64,000 nucleotides of DNA from Zingiber officinale (GCF_018446385.1 NC_056001.1:109346436-109410435), one strand, 5' to 3'. Counted from the stretch's first letter, positions 11,555 to 22,938 are shown. Numbers and translations: made by a program. Notes: generated from the letters alone by a model not told the origin.

Positions 11555-12540
11555 AACCACTTCCCCTAGGCATGGCTCCCAGTCTACAGCCTATCGGACC
11601 CAGAGCCGGTTGGATGCCCAAGGCCCAATTTCCCACTTCTCCTAGGCAGGGCTCCCAGTTTACATCCGCCCGACCTCAATACCGGTCAGACCTCTATGAC
11701 TCATTGCCTCGAACCTCTTAGGCACGACTCCTAGCATACATCCGTCCGACCCCCAACACCAATTGGACCTCTAGGACTCAGTGTCTCACTCCTTCTGGGC
11801 ATAACTCCCAGAATACATCAGTTTGGCCTCCAGCGCCGATCGAACCTCCAGAACTCAATTTCTCGCTCCTCCTGGGCACAACTCCCAGGATACATCTGCC
11901 TGGCCCCCAGTGTTGGTCGGACCTCCAGGATTCAATTCCTTGCTCCTCATGAAAACGACTCCCAGTTTATATCTTCCTAGCCCCAGCGTCGGTCGGACCT
12001 CCAGACTCATTGCTTCGCTCCTCTTGGGCACGAGTCCCAACATATATCTGCCCAACCCTAGTGCTGGTCGGACCTCTTGGACTAAGTGACTCGATCCTCT
12101 TTGGCATAGCTCCCAACATACGTTCACCCGACCCCAACACCGATCGGACCTTCAGGACTCAGTTCCTCGCTCCTTGTGGGCATGACTCTCAGCATATATT
12201 TTGATTGGTCCCTAGTGCCTGTCAAACCTTCAAAACTCAGTTCCTCGCTCATCATGGGCACGATTCTCAACATACATCTGCTCGACCCCAATGCTAGTCG
12301 GACTTCTAAGGCTCAGTTCCCCACTTTTCATGTACATGACTCCCAGCACACATCCATCGGTCAGCCCCAGCATCAGTCGAACCTCCAGGACTTAGCTTCC
12401 CACTTCTCATGTGCAAAGCTCCTAGTCTACCGTCGGTCGTCCCCAGAGCCATTCGGAGATTCAAGACCCAATTCCCCACTTCTCATGTGCAAAGCTCCTA
12501 GTTTTCAATCGGTCAACCCCAGAACCGATTGGACTCCCCT
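11555..12540. repeat. ~76-bp repeats (class D of the giant LTR)
   Basis: Around thirteen degenerate units share GGGCACGACTCCCAGCATAC, then CCGACCCCAACGCCGGTCGG and a CTCCAGGACTCAGT-type join. The same class fills 44975-45720. Confidence 0.85.
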
Positions 12541-12977
12541 TGGGAGACAACACTATTAAGAAATCACAACAACCTGTCAAAGAATAACGATTACTCATTA
12601 GAGAATATTCTATTACTCAAGCATATACATGCAAAAGAACCTTCCTTCTCCTAAAGGGAGGTTGTTGTACACCCTCTACCATCTGACATATTCTGACATT
12701 CGACATATTCTGACGTCTTGTTACTGGGAGGTTATGAGAGATGGTATCAAAAGGGGGATCCTCTTCATTGACCAAGCACGCTAGGCTATGCACACTCACA
12801 CACACGCATCCACATTTATTATTTTACTATTCATTTAACGTTTTTGTTGGTTCTGCCTTGGTGTGCATAAGTCTACAGCTCCTAGCTGTAGGGTCGCAAC
12901 TCCCAGCTCGAAGTCCTTCCTCCATCAACATTCCTCCTCACTGGCCACCTATCTAACTCAGTTTTCGGACAGAATTA

Positions 12978-13168
12978 AATATCATTCCAAAAAAAAGTTC
13001 CAAATCTCAAGTACACAAGTGATTAGCAAATTTAACACACAATTAATAATTTCATATTGCTATAAAAAAGATATAGCACAATGACATATATATAAATAGT
13101 TTATTGAGCATTATAAATCCAATCAAACAACTTATAAATAAGAAAAAATAAAGAATTTAAACAATAAG
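12978..13168. other. Host spacer, matches 37010-37203
   Basis: Low-complexity host sequence whose right part is paralogous to 37030-37203. It ends at the target site of the outer solo LTR. No gene is seen. Confidence 0.7.
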
Positions 13169-13312
13169 TGTTGGGATGAAAATCTCTTCTCATGTCAATG
13201 AATATGAGTAACAAAAACTTGAATAGTATTCGACGCACTACAACATAAACAAGATCAATTTTACTTAGTTCATCACCTCTATAGACATCTACGTCCATGA
13301 TCTAGTCCTAAC

Positions 13313-14317
13313 TATTGGAGCAATCTGAGTACCCTAGGTTTTGATGTTTGAGCAAATGTTTAAGTTAAGCTTATTATTGTATTTGATATGTATTATGAGT
13401 GTGCAAGATACAAGTACAACAAGGAAAGTCCAAGGGTAATTTTAGCAAAGGAGGAAAATCTAAGGGTGAGTCTTGGCGGTGTAAATCTAAGTATGTAGTC
13501 TTAGCAATGTAAGTCCAAGTGTAACTTGACAAAGGATGAAGTCCCATAACGTGGCTCTTGGCAATGAAGACCCGACAATGAAGACAAGGCTAATGAAAGT
13601 TCCAGAAGACAAGGCGTGAAGGATATGGAGACATCCGAGGGACGTAAGGCTGATGAAGGAGGCTAGAAAGCTAGGTCTAGGTTTTGCGGGCAAGGACGAG
13701 TGCATGAGAGACTGTACTCAGGGTACGTAAAATCCTAGTGTGTACTATAGCGTTACTGTAATAGTATTATAGCAGAACTGTAGCATTACTGTAGTAGTCG
13801 ACTGATGTTTTCATCAGTCGACTGGTAGCCGATCATTAGTTTATAACGGTCGAATTTCACTTAGGAACAGTCGACTGGTGATTGTACCAGTCGACTGGTG
13901 GCGAAAAATACAGCTAGGTGTTTCCTCCCGAGCTCTATTAAAAAGAGCTCGGGGTGCTTGGCCATGGTTGATGAAAATAGAGGTGGTTAACCCCTATTAA
14001 AGTCTCCAAATTGCTCTTGTGTGCCTAGCATGCTTGTGCGAGTTTGTAGCGAGATTTCTCCACCCATAAGGAGCTACGTGAGCTAGCTAAAGATTTTCCG
14101 GGGAGTCATCCACTAACGGATCGGGATCATCTACCTTACGGGCAACCGTGGAGTATGAGTTTTATCTCCGAACCACGTTAAATTAATGTGTTAGGTTTAT
14201 TTTCTCTTGTTAGTATTTGTTTTTGTATTTTCGTTGTACATACTAACCGTTGTAGAAAGCAAACGTTTTGAGTAAGCAACTATTCATCCCCCTCTAGCGG
14301 ACGTCAATGTCACAACA
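13313..14317 (+). mobile_element. Inner solo LTR, Copia type, nested in the outer LTR
   Basis: About 1005 bp from TATTGGAGCAA to CACAACA, flanked by CTAAC (13308-13312) and CTAAT (14318-14322), a 5-bp target duplication with one change. Its end (TCCACCCATAAGGAG, then GGGGAGTCATCC and CCTCTAGCGG) parallels the LTR at 48670-50274, so the two are related families. It contains CAGTCGACTG palindromes (13797-13905) and a TATA-like motif inside a 10-bp inverted repeat. Confidence 0.85.
13927..13953 (+). promoter_or_regulatory. TATA-like motif in the loop of a 10-bp inverted repeat
   Basis: CCCGAGCTCT, then ATTAAAA, then AGAGCTCGGG: a perfect 10-bp stem with the A/T core as loop, in the expected core-promoter region of the inner solo LTR. 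Confidence 0.65.
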
Positions 14318-15417
14318 CTAATGACTACCACCATATCTTCTCATTCTCTGATACTCTTGAATGTACAACTTGTGTCTTATAAAGAAATACAATCAAATAC
14401 AAAAACAAAAATAAAATCAAAAGAAATCAAAACAAACACATTTACAAGAGTGAACTTTGATTTAGGTGTTTTTTATTATTTTGAATTTTCTTTTGTTGGT
14501 CCGAAAATATAGTAACACTTCATTAAAAGTTATTTTAGGCATATTTCCACCTAATAGTCTATTACCAAAAGCCATCAATCAATTGTTATTTGAGATTTCG
14601 ACTATTACCTTGAGCCAACGACTCTGTTTACTTGTGTATCAATCAATTGACATAAGTCATCAATCAATTGTTATGATGATAAGGCGATTGCTATCCAACA
14701 GAAATCAATTAGTAGCCCTATGTTTGCCTTTTGTTGAAGCTAAACTAGATTGTGCAACCGATTACTAATATTACGATATATATGACTACAATGTCATCTA
14801 TTAGTCGATTAATGCAGCTAACAATCGATTGATGAACCCTATCAATTGATTGATCGAGCAATATGCCCCTTTTTATTTTCTCAAACCTTGAATTTGGGGT
14901 TTATAATTTAATAGTCGATTGCTACTTTGTAGTGCAATCGATTGCTATTTTTATTTTAGTCTTTCCAAGATTGAAATCTTGTCTTATCTAATATCTGATC
15001 GACCTCAATCTGCTACGATTTTCTTTGCTCAACATCCTATTAACCTTAATCCATCGAAAATTTTTGATGCCCAACAACCAATCAACCTTATTATGTCGGA
15101 AATTTTTGACCTACTTAAACTTCCCTTCGCATGTCAAGTGTTCGGTTAACTGCGATCCACTTAGATTTCTTATCTCTTGTCAACTCCTTATTGAAATTTA
15201 GATTACCAAATGTTTGATCAACCACGACCGACTCAAACTTTTATCTTTCCAACTCCCAATTGGACTTCCTATCGTTGAATATTTGATCAAGCTTGAGCTA
15301 CTTGATATCTCACTCAACCAATTACATATGACTCACCATATTACCCAAACATTGAACCCTAAATTATAAACCATATTGCTCAAACATCGAAATGCAATTC
15401 GAATTTGGTTAACTACA

Positions 15418-16011
15418 ATAAGATGGTAAAAGAAGATAGAAAATAAATACCTCCTTGCAAAGAGGACGAACACTGAAGTTTGCAGTAACAAAAGAGGATA
15501 AATCTGTGAAGAGATCTACTTCGGACACTTGAGCCTATTTGATATGTATACTAAACCATTTAACCCGAGTAGATTAAACAGTTGAACATATCGAGTGGCC
15601 TGTCTAGATTGCTTTTAAAACACTAGCTTAAGGGGGCTGCTAAGTATGAGATGTCGTCACCTAACAAAGCTGCCTCGGCTACTTTTGAGAACCATAACAT
15701 CTTTATGATCACTTCACAATTAAAATTACTAGAGGTGGAAATAGGTCTTCAGGAGCAAAGCCTTTTACCTATTGCTATCTAAATTAAAGGAAGTAAGGTC
15801 CACTTTGCATTTCTTTCAACAATTATTTATGAATATAATTTATCAATTTATTGTTGATAAATGGACAAACTTTTTGACTTGAGCATATATGGATACATAC
15901 ACACACAGAAATGTAAATTATTGTACAGCAATTAGATAACTGATAATTGCTATCAAATTTTATCTTCTGCTCAAGTTGGTTGGGTAATCTTCTTCATCAT
16001 TGTGTAATCAG
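15418..16011. other. Host spacer, partly paralogous to 37204-37545
   Basis: The first ~340 bp continues the paralogy with 37204-37545 across the solo-LTR insertion. The remainder, AT-rich, ends in a splice-acceptor-like pyrimidine tract before the COP10-like exon. No other feature is visible. Confidence 0.65.
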
Positions 16012-16191
16012 GTGACATTTAAAACCCGGATTTATCACTGCAGGATTGTTGATACTGCCGGCGATCTAAATCTAGACATCCAAAAGAATGGATGGAGCTC
16101 AGCTTTAACAATTTACAAGGTTTTAATTGCCATCAGATCAATCATCAGTAATTATGATCCCTATTCTGCCCTATCCCCACAGGATGTCTAA
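16012..16191 (+). pseudogene. COP10-like ubiquitin E2-variant exon fragment
   Basis: After an intron-like CAG acceptor (16009-16011), the frame reads VTFKTRIYHC, then VDTAGDLNLDI, W-S-A-L-T, KVLIAIRSII and DPYSAL before a stop. This is the central part of a UBC fold. The normal catalytic Cys site (CLDI in active E2s) is Asn here, and the VDTAGDL phrase recalls COP10, a plant E2 variant that lacks the catalytic Cys and works with DET1 and DDB1 in light signalling. Upstream exons with the start and the downstream C-terminal helices are not found, so I call it a fragment of a captured or duplicated gene. A fragment of an active E2 that lost its Cys is the alternative. Confidence 0.6.
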
Positions 16192-17340
16192 TTGATTGAA
16201 GGATGACAAACTTACTACAATGGAGCAAAAGATTAATTCTAGACGAACGCATATTCTCAGGGAAAAAAAAAACTCACTGAGCCAAGAGAGTCTTTCTTTA
16301 CTCCTACCATTGACACGGGAGCGACTAACTTACTCTACAGGCAGAGTGGCCTGGCCCAATTGGATTGGACAAAGAAAAGAATTGTTAAGCTTGGACAAAG
16401 ATCAGAATGGTAGCCCAAGACACAAAGAAAGAAATGGGTAGCAATAGTTGGGGGCAAAACCCATGATAAGCAGATCCGATCAGTGAGTGTGGCTGCCCTT
16501 GTCCATCCGGAGTTAGATCTCTCCTATGAGTCACCATCCCCAGTACGGGGTCTCTCCGCCTAGTCCGACTCCCTTCTACGGGCAGGTATCCAAGGCCTAG
16601 GCCTTGCTAGTCAACCTCCTAATCACTTGACGATCGACTATAAACTGACCTGTGATTTACCTCCCGTCACATAATCTAGGAACAGACCAAGACATCTGGA
16701 ATGATCGTAATCATCTTTGCTACAACTAATCCTGATCTCTGTATGTGTATATCCTTTTCTCCACTTCAATTAGACCTGGAATCATATTTGTTTATCCTCT
16801 TAAACGCTGTTTTTACCCTATATCCTGATTGCAGATACTGGCCACAACTTAAGCATCATTTGTTTGAAAAATAATATACTTGAGATATTGAACAATGATC
16901 TTTGTGCCTTCAATAGTGTTCATCCTTGTAAGGATGCTTCACCAGAAAAAAATTAAACCAAATAAAATTGATGCTTCACCAGCTAATCCCTGTAAGTGTG
17001 CATCCTCACATATATCACCTAAATGTGCTCGATTGGTGAGCTATTTTCTTTCAGATCTTTTGGGGCAACAAAGAAAGATGTGTCCTTGTGTAAGCAGGTG
17101 ATAGACTCTTTCCTCATGGTAAGAATATCATTTCCATAAAGCTCAATGAAGGGAATTGCAATGTGAATTCTCTATGCTCCTTCAGCTTTCAAAGATATTA
17201 AAGCTTGAAGTTAAGATTAATTATAACCTCAGCAGATGGGCAGTGTAGCCTAGCATACATCTGACTCTGATCATGCTTAAATATCTTCTCATTTAGAGTT
17301 CACCTGACAATTCCTAAAACAAATCATCGACAACTTAATC
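16192..17340. other. Unassigned intergenic sequence
   Basis: About 1.1 kb with no recognisable coding region. Stretches at 16270-16700 are GC-richer than the surroundings and could be an old repeat, but I cannot name it. From about 17230 it is the 3' flank of mTERF copy 2 and matches the region near 42490-42700. Confidence 0.5.
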
Positions 17341-17418
17341 AGGTTGCAAAACAGAACGCCAAAAACTACAATAAAGATTGGTTCAATATCATTGCATGTA
17401 AGTAATAAAATAACATAC

Positions 17419-18567
17419 TCAAATAAATTTGCAGTTTGGATTATGCCCCTTCACTTCAGCAAGTTTGGGGAGTTTATCTTTGTAAGGGAGAACAAAGCTC
17501 TGCAAGAATTTTGGATCCGGCGATGAGAAAAAGTTGTGTAGCTTGATGTTTGAAGTCCATAACCCTTCAGATTTCAATATCTTCATCAATTGAAACCGAG
17601 GAATTAACCTCTTTTCCAAACTAAATGCTAAAACGATTGGGTGGTTAGCAATCTCAGAAGGTTTAATTTCAACATCCTTGATAAAAAATTCCATCTTCCT
17701 CTGCAATACTTCTGTGGAATGCCATAAAAAGGCTGGTCGTTTCTTGAATGCAGCAGTGAAATCCGAGTTTGACCAACCAAAGCTGTGCAAGAGCTTGACT
17801 TGGACCTCAAATTTTTCCCTGCTGACCCCGTGCAGCACATCAAGGATCCAAAGGAACATTTTAGATTCACGGGGAATTCCAATCCCCTCAGCTCTATCTA
17901 CCAAAGCCCGGAGGGATTCAGGATTCTGCACGATGAAGCCGGGGTGCCTTTTAATGACACGAGAAACCCGGTCTTCAGGAATACCACATTCATCCCGTAA
18001 GAAGTTCAAGTTAGGGCGTACCACATTCTCAATGCTGGTGCTCATAAACCTATTACAGCTCCGGAGATTCCTGAGGAGGATCTCCCTCGATCCAAATAAA
18101 CTTTCCCAAATCTTCAATCTGGGGAGAAGCGTGTTCTGGACGTTGAGGGAAAGAATGACGGGGTGCTGCATAACGACATTGACGGCGTCAGACTCAGATA
18201 ATCCCATTTCCTGCAAAATTTTAAACTTCTGAGCGAGGTTCGTCTCCACATCCCAGCAGAGGAATCCTGGTTTCCAAGTTATTATCTTTCTGAGATTAGC
18301 TCCATCAATGCCGTGAGATCTGAGAAATCCAAGAACGGCGTCGGCCTTCTCGGCGGACCGAAAACGAGGGAACGACTTGGAGACCTTGGAAGCATCGTCG
18401 GCGGAGAACCCGCATGCATTCATGAGGTACTCGACCAGGAAGTTGGGATCGGGAGAAGCGGTGGCGACTGAGGTGGTGGCGGAAGCGCCGGTGGAGAAGA
18501 AGACGCGACGGAGTTGGATCGATGGAAGGAGCGCCTGGCGGCGGACCAGGGAGTGAAGGTGAAGCAT
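17419..18567 (-). CDS. mTERF family protein, organelle-targeted (array copy 2)
   Basis: 382 aa, single exon, start ATG at 18567 in the same context as copies 1 and 3. The presequence (RRVFFSTGAS) and helical repeats match the family. It is the most divergent of the three intact copies, particularly around FKILQEMGLSESDAVNVVMQHP and the first repeats. The C-terminus is altered: where the others end LPKLLEV or LPELLEVL it reads LPKLAEVKGHNPNCKFI, consistent with a small deletion that shifted the frame and borrowed a new stop. This adds about nine residues beyond the family end and probably leaves the repeats intact. It likely functions in organelle gene expression; its specificity cannot be read from the sequence. 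Confidence 0.9.
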   Translation of the reverse strand: MLHLHSLVRRQALLPSIQLRRVFFSTGASATTSVATASPDPNFLVEYLMNACGFSADDASKVSKSFPRFRSAEKADAVLGFLRSHGIDGANLRKIITWKPGFLCWDVETNLAQKFKILQEMGLSESDAVNVVMQHPVILSLNVQNTLLPRLKIWESLFGSREILLRNLRSCNRFMSTSIENVVRPNLNFLRDECGIPEDRVSRVIKRHPGFIVQNPESLRALVDRAEGIGIPRESKMFLWILDVLHGVSREKFEVQVKLLHSFGWSNSDFTAAFKKRPAFLWHSTEVLQRKMEFFIKDVEIKPSEIANHPIVLAFSLEKRLIPRFQLMKILKSEGLWTSNIKLHNFFSSPDPKFLQSFVLPYKDKLPKLAEVKGHNPNCKFI

Positions 18568-18622
18568 CGCGACGGCCGACCAGGTAAGCTCGCCACGAAT
18601 GTAACGCAGAGACCAAATCGCA

Positions 18623-18631
18623 AAACCCTAA
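18623..18631 (-). promoter_or_regulatory. Telo-box upstream of mTERF copy 2
   Basis: AAACCCTAA (plus strand) lies 56 bp upstream of the ATG, as in the other copies. Confidence 0.55.
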
Positions 18632-18650
18632 TTGAAAAGCTCTTCACTTC

Positions 18651-18656
18651 TGGGCC
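18651..18656 (-). promoter_or_regulatory. Site II-type element, mTERF copy 2
   Basis: TGGGCC (GGCCCA in gene sense) about 84 bp upstream of the ATG. Site II elements paired with telo-boxes are typical of nuclear genes for organelle proteins. It is not kept in copies 1 or 3. Confidence 0.45.
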
Positions 18657-18659
18657 AAT

Positions 18660-21454
18660 TTCACATTTGTCCCCCTATATGTTCCGTATTTTCTTAAGGC
18701 TACCCATCAATTTCAGTTTTGCGTTACATACCAGAAAGAAAAAATAGCAAAAATTAAAAAAACCTGCTCCTTTAAATATTTAAGGTTCCATTTATTTTGC
18801 ATAAAGTTTTATACTCATATAAAATAGTCTGCAAAACTATTATTTTTTTTTTTTATATAAAATATCCTTTATTTTCCAAACCCCATAGCTCGTTATACGT
18901 TTTCCCTAAATTACATAGGTGTTTTGGGAATGTTCAATAGCATAGCTTCAGCTTCCTGTGGGTTCCTTTTTTATTTTACCCTTCTTAAAAATCGTTGGTG
19001 CTTCTCACGTGCGTTTGAAGCAAAGACCATTTCGAATTGTGCTAACACGTTCTCGGAGAAAGCGACTTTTAGCCTAACCAAAGGCAACGGTCAACGAACG
19101 GTGCATCTTATTTTTCGACAAACAGTGATCTTCTATTATGCAAAAACATATGAATATTTTTCGAAGAGCTGGCGGTGAATATTTTTTTGACGAATGGTGC
19201 AACTTCTTGTTAGACAAAACGAAGAACAAAACATTAGTTAAAATCGTTGCTCCGATGGAATTTCATATTTAGCAAACTTTTCAGTTTATTGTACGTGGAA
19301 AAGGTTATTGGAGAAAACCTAACAAACATAGCTATAGTGCAACCTTTTCTCCTCATAAGACAGCTGCTCTTGACCACACACGTCTCCCTCCTGACCATGA
19401 AGTTGAAAGGTTTGTCAGTTCTCTGTTATTGTATTAGGAAAGTGTACAAGTGAGAGGTTGGCCGCCAGGTGTAAGCAACTGTAACGCCAGATTAAAAAAT
19501 TTCAAGTACTCATTAAGTTCTGTCAATCAACATTTCAAATAATCTATAAACCGTGTAGGCGATGTTAACATCTCAAATAGCCCTTACTAATATTACAGTT
19601 GGGTACAACTTTGTTATATTCATCTAATGTTTTTTTTTATCATTATAGAAAAACTAATTACAATATTAGTGATAGTTGAAATCATAGTGTAAGAGAAGTT
19701 TTAAGCTCTGATAAATCTTGTGAACAATATATATATTTTCTTCTACTAATCCATAAATAAATTAATCCGATGTATAAATTAACATTATATGTAGCAAGTT
19801 GTAACAAAAGAGTGATTACGCTCAACTCATGCGCCTTTCATAGTTCATCCTCAGATTATATAAAAGGAGGTAAATTATGAGATCAACTTATAATTGACTG
19901 CCAAGTTGATTAGGGTGGAAGGAGTTTTTTTTTACGAGGACATATGCCTATTAAAAATTGATCTCTTATCCCATTATAATAAGTCTGTCACTCTTTAACC
20001 AACTGAACATCCCATGAAAATATACATTAATATTATATCAACCTCACCAATATGATTTAGTAAAATGTTAATTATCTTGTATTATTAATGCTATCTTGAC
20101 TTTATTGTCAATCTTTTTTGTATTAAAAAATTAATTTATAATACCTTGAATTAATCAATAAATCATATGGTTACGAGTTTAAAGTTGCTTGTTTGTAAAA
20201 TATTAAATTTTAAAATGTGTAACTACAAGTTTAGAAATATATGATGATCTATTGACTTCCTTCACTTGACTAATGTGCTATAGAAATATTATTGTTATTT
20301 ACAGTTACATCAATACATAAATTCATTTTATGATGAAGTGCGTTCACGTAAAATGAAATTGATTGATCCACAAAAACAAGACTGATTTGATGATGATACA
20401 CCAACCATAAATACCAATAGAAACAAAATGTCATCTTCCACTTCTCTTATTATGTTGAGTACTGAAGAGTATGAATTATATATACAATTTAATAAAAGAA
20501 ACTGTTAGTATTGAATATGTTATCGGCAAGAGTATCTAGAACAAATGTTTGAAAACACATGGACTCAGCTAGAATATTAAAATAATAAAATGCTAGTTGA
20601 AATTCAGAAATTGAAAGGGATGTATCTATTAATGAATTTATAGCGAATAATATAAACTATTCAATAAATCTACCAATGATATTGAATGAATATAATGATC
20701 TTGAAAAAATATTTTAATTAGCTAAAGATGATTATATAATAAACTCAACACTTATTGTGTCACAAAGGCAAGAACCAGACGAGAGTGATGGATTTTTTTA
20801 TTAGTAAAGCAATGTAAAATTTAATATGTAATAAGTAAATTTTATTTTTAAATAGTGGAATGAATTTTTATTTACTTTTCATAATATAATTTACATCCAA
20901 TTGAAGGATGTAATTTATTTTTCTTTAATTTTCAGATTTATAATATAATTTGCATTCACTTGAAATAGTAATGTAGTGCATTTTTACTATCAATACTTAT
21001 GTAGGTATGCTCAATCCAAAAATATTTTAAATATGCATTTACTATCCAAAAATATTTTAAATATGCATTTACTGAAATATGCTATGAAAAGATGGGTGGA
21101 CTTGAAAAAAAATCAGAATTAAAATAATTTATAATGAAGAAAATTGCACATCAACAATAATTAAAGGGAGAAATAGAATTGACTGTACATTTTAAAACAC
21201 ACAATGTCTTCTATTTTGCAAGGAGTTCCACTGACCAGTTCCTAAAATAAGTGCTTTGCAAGTCAAAAGCACCCTCATGTTTGAATTAGCAGTTAAATTT
21301 ATAATTGACGCACTAGGAAATAATAAACAAACCATATGAAACTAGAACAGGAATGGTTCAATATCATTGCTTATTCAGAAAAGAAACTCATACCCAAATA
21401 AACCCTTCAATTGTTGGATATTCCTCTCAAACTCAGCTACAACTCACAAGATTT
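18660..21454. repeat. Duplicated mTERF spacer, copy B
   Basis: 18660-20900 matches 34020-35735 with many substitutions and indels; 20530-21454 matches the first part of 1-1707. It is AT-rich and shows no gene. A short direct duplication (CCAAAAATATTTTAAATATG) lies at 21016-21070. Confidence 0.8.
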
Positions 21455-21735
21455 CATGTCCTTTGGGTAATTTATCTTTGCAAGGGAACACATACTTCTG
21501 CAAAAATTTTGGACCAGACGATGAGAAAAATATATGTAGTTGATTTCAATATCTTCATCACACGAAACGGAGGAATCAACCTCTTTTCCAAACTTAATCC
21601 TAAAGGCAACCGGTGGTACGCAATGTCTAAAGGCGCAATCCCAACATCCTTATAAAAAAATTCCATCTTCCTCTGCAATGCCTCTGTGGAACTCAATAAA
21701 ATAGTTGGATGTTTCTTGACTGCAATCAAATTAGC
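21455..21735 (-). pseudogene. mTERF C-terminal remnant, duplicated
   Basis: This is the same decayed mTERF 3' end as at 965-1262, with its own small indels. On the minus strand it reads as an mTERF-like block (ALQRKMEFF, then RLIPPFRVMKILKS) ending in the YKDK-like terminus. Confidence 0.75.
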
Positions 21736-22166
21736 TATCTTAAGGGGAAAAAAAAACACTAACATTGTGTCACAAGCTGTGCTGATTGGGCTAATGCCCC
21801 GATCCCAGAGTGCCATCCATTTATAAGACTTGACAAAGAATCCCTTTGTGTCAGTAGCGTCTTCACTCTTCTTTGTTGTTTATTTATTTATCTATATATC
21901 TATTCTAATTTAGCCAGCTAGGAACAGCTTGGTGTAAAAGCCCTTTTAAATTTGTAAAACATTGTCCCATCTATCTTCACTTACACAGCAATTGTAATTT
22001 CCCATCTCCTTTTATTTATGGCAATAAAAATCTTTCAAACGCGACTAACTGAAGATGTAGAGTCATAGTAATTATAGTTCTTAGTATTAGCAATAGCTTT
22101 TCTGGTATATGATCATAGCCTGTTGTCACACAGGAGCGATAGGGTTAAATCCCTCCAAATACTATT

Positions 22167-22938
22167 TGATCCTGTCCGAAAGCTGAATCAACGAACGCTG
22201 GGCACGTGGCGCTCTCCAAGCGGCTGACGTAGATCTGCTGACTATCCGCCCGGACCTTCGGTGAACCTGCACAGAAGTCGGGCCAGGAAGGGGTTCCCAA
22301 TGACGACCCTCCGACGCTCAAGTCAGGCAAAACTCAACAAGAAAGTGACTCCAAGAATCGTAGAATGCATACCTCCGGCGAAGGGTGAGGGCCTTTATAT
22401 AGGGCTGTGGAGGAGCGAGTGCACACATACCGAGGTGTACACGCGTCCTTCCCCATATCGTAGTATGAGCTTGTCAGAGGAGCTTACCTGACACCATACT
22501 GCTACAGTTTGAGCACGTCTCTGATGGGACAACAGATCCTTCTATCGTAAGATTTGGAGTATGGCCAGATTATAGAGCATGCATGCTGTCAGATGTCCTT
22601 TTCTACTTACTCCCTGCCGGGCGTCCGACCGGTCACATAGCATGGTCTACTTGGGAGATTTCCGATAAGGTGCTCTGTGGAGACCGTTAGCAGTATGCCA
22701 CCTTATGTCTTCGGTCGAACGTGTCATCCGCTCGGCCTTACAATCCTATTCAATGAGCGCCGGAACCCCGCCTCCTGCCGGGGCGCCTTTTGTCATCTGT
22801 TAGTCACCGGTCGGCCGGCCGGACGGTGGGCCGGCCGGACGGTCGGCCCATCCTTCTTCTATCGACCACCTGATCCTTTGACTTCCTCGTGGCGTTGACT
22901 CCCCAGAACGGGGGTCCCTTGTTCTTACCGCCGGATCA
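22167..22938 (-). repeat. 3' LTR of the Tat element
   Basis: 772 bp. It is preceded in element sense by a polypurine tract and carries an extra ~55 bp at about 22196-22250 that the other LTR lacks. The TATA box on the minus strand lies near 22396-22403. Confidence 0.92.

Larger units (their letters stand above)
8859..12977 (+). mobile_element. Giant LTR (solo or truncated) of a Gypsy family, made of tandem repeats
   Basis: The last 1.4 kb aligns with 44975-46273, which is followed by a Gypsy-type primer-binding site, so this is the 3' part of an LTR. The first repeats match 47828-47985, which follow the apparent 3' LTR start at 47774 in that element. The LTR is therefore at least 4.1 kb and unusually long. 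Four tandem-repeat classes occupy most of it, followed by a promoter-like core near 12738 (TATCAAAAG in place of TATAAAAG) and the LTR end near 12977. No internal region follows, so it is a solo or truncated LTR. Its left end is hidden by the junction with the gag-only element. Confidence 0.7.
13169..15417 (-). mobile_element. Outer solo LTR, Copia type, minus orientation
   Basis: The segment starts TGTTGGGATG, ends AACTACA, and is flanked by the direct repeat ATAAG at 13164-13168 and 15418-15422. The paralogous sequence at 37190-37215 has a single ATAAG (37199-37203) and no insert, so this is an intact empty site. Read on the minus strand it has the AAGTCCAA-type phrases and the CATCCCAACA end seen in other Copia LTRs here. 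It carries CAATCGATTG/CAATCAATTG words at 14560-14960 and a second solo LTR inside it. Without the inner LTR it is about 1.24 kb. Confidence 0.85.

Noticed and set aside
9255-12540. CRISPR-like array
   Set aside because: Units are contiguous degenerate tandem repeats without spacers, in a plant LTR.
22677-22898. 73-codon frame in the Tat LTR, also in the other LTR at 32348-32572
   Set aside because: Both lie in LTR sequence with indels between them; no known domain.
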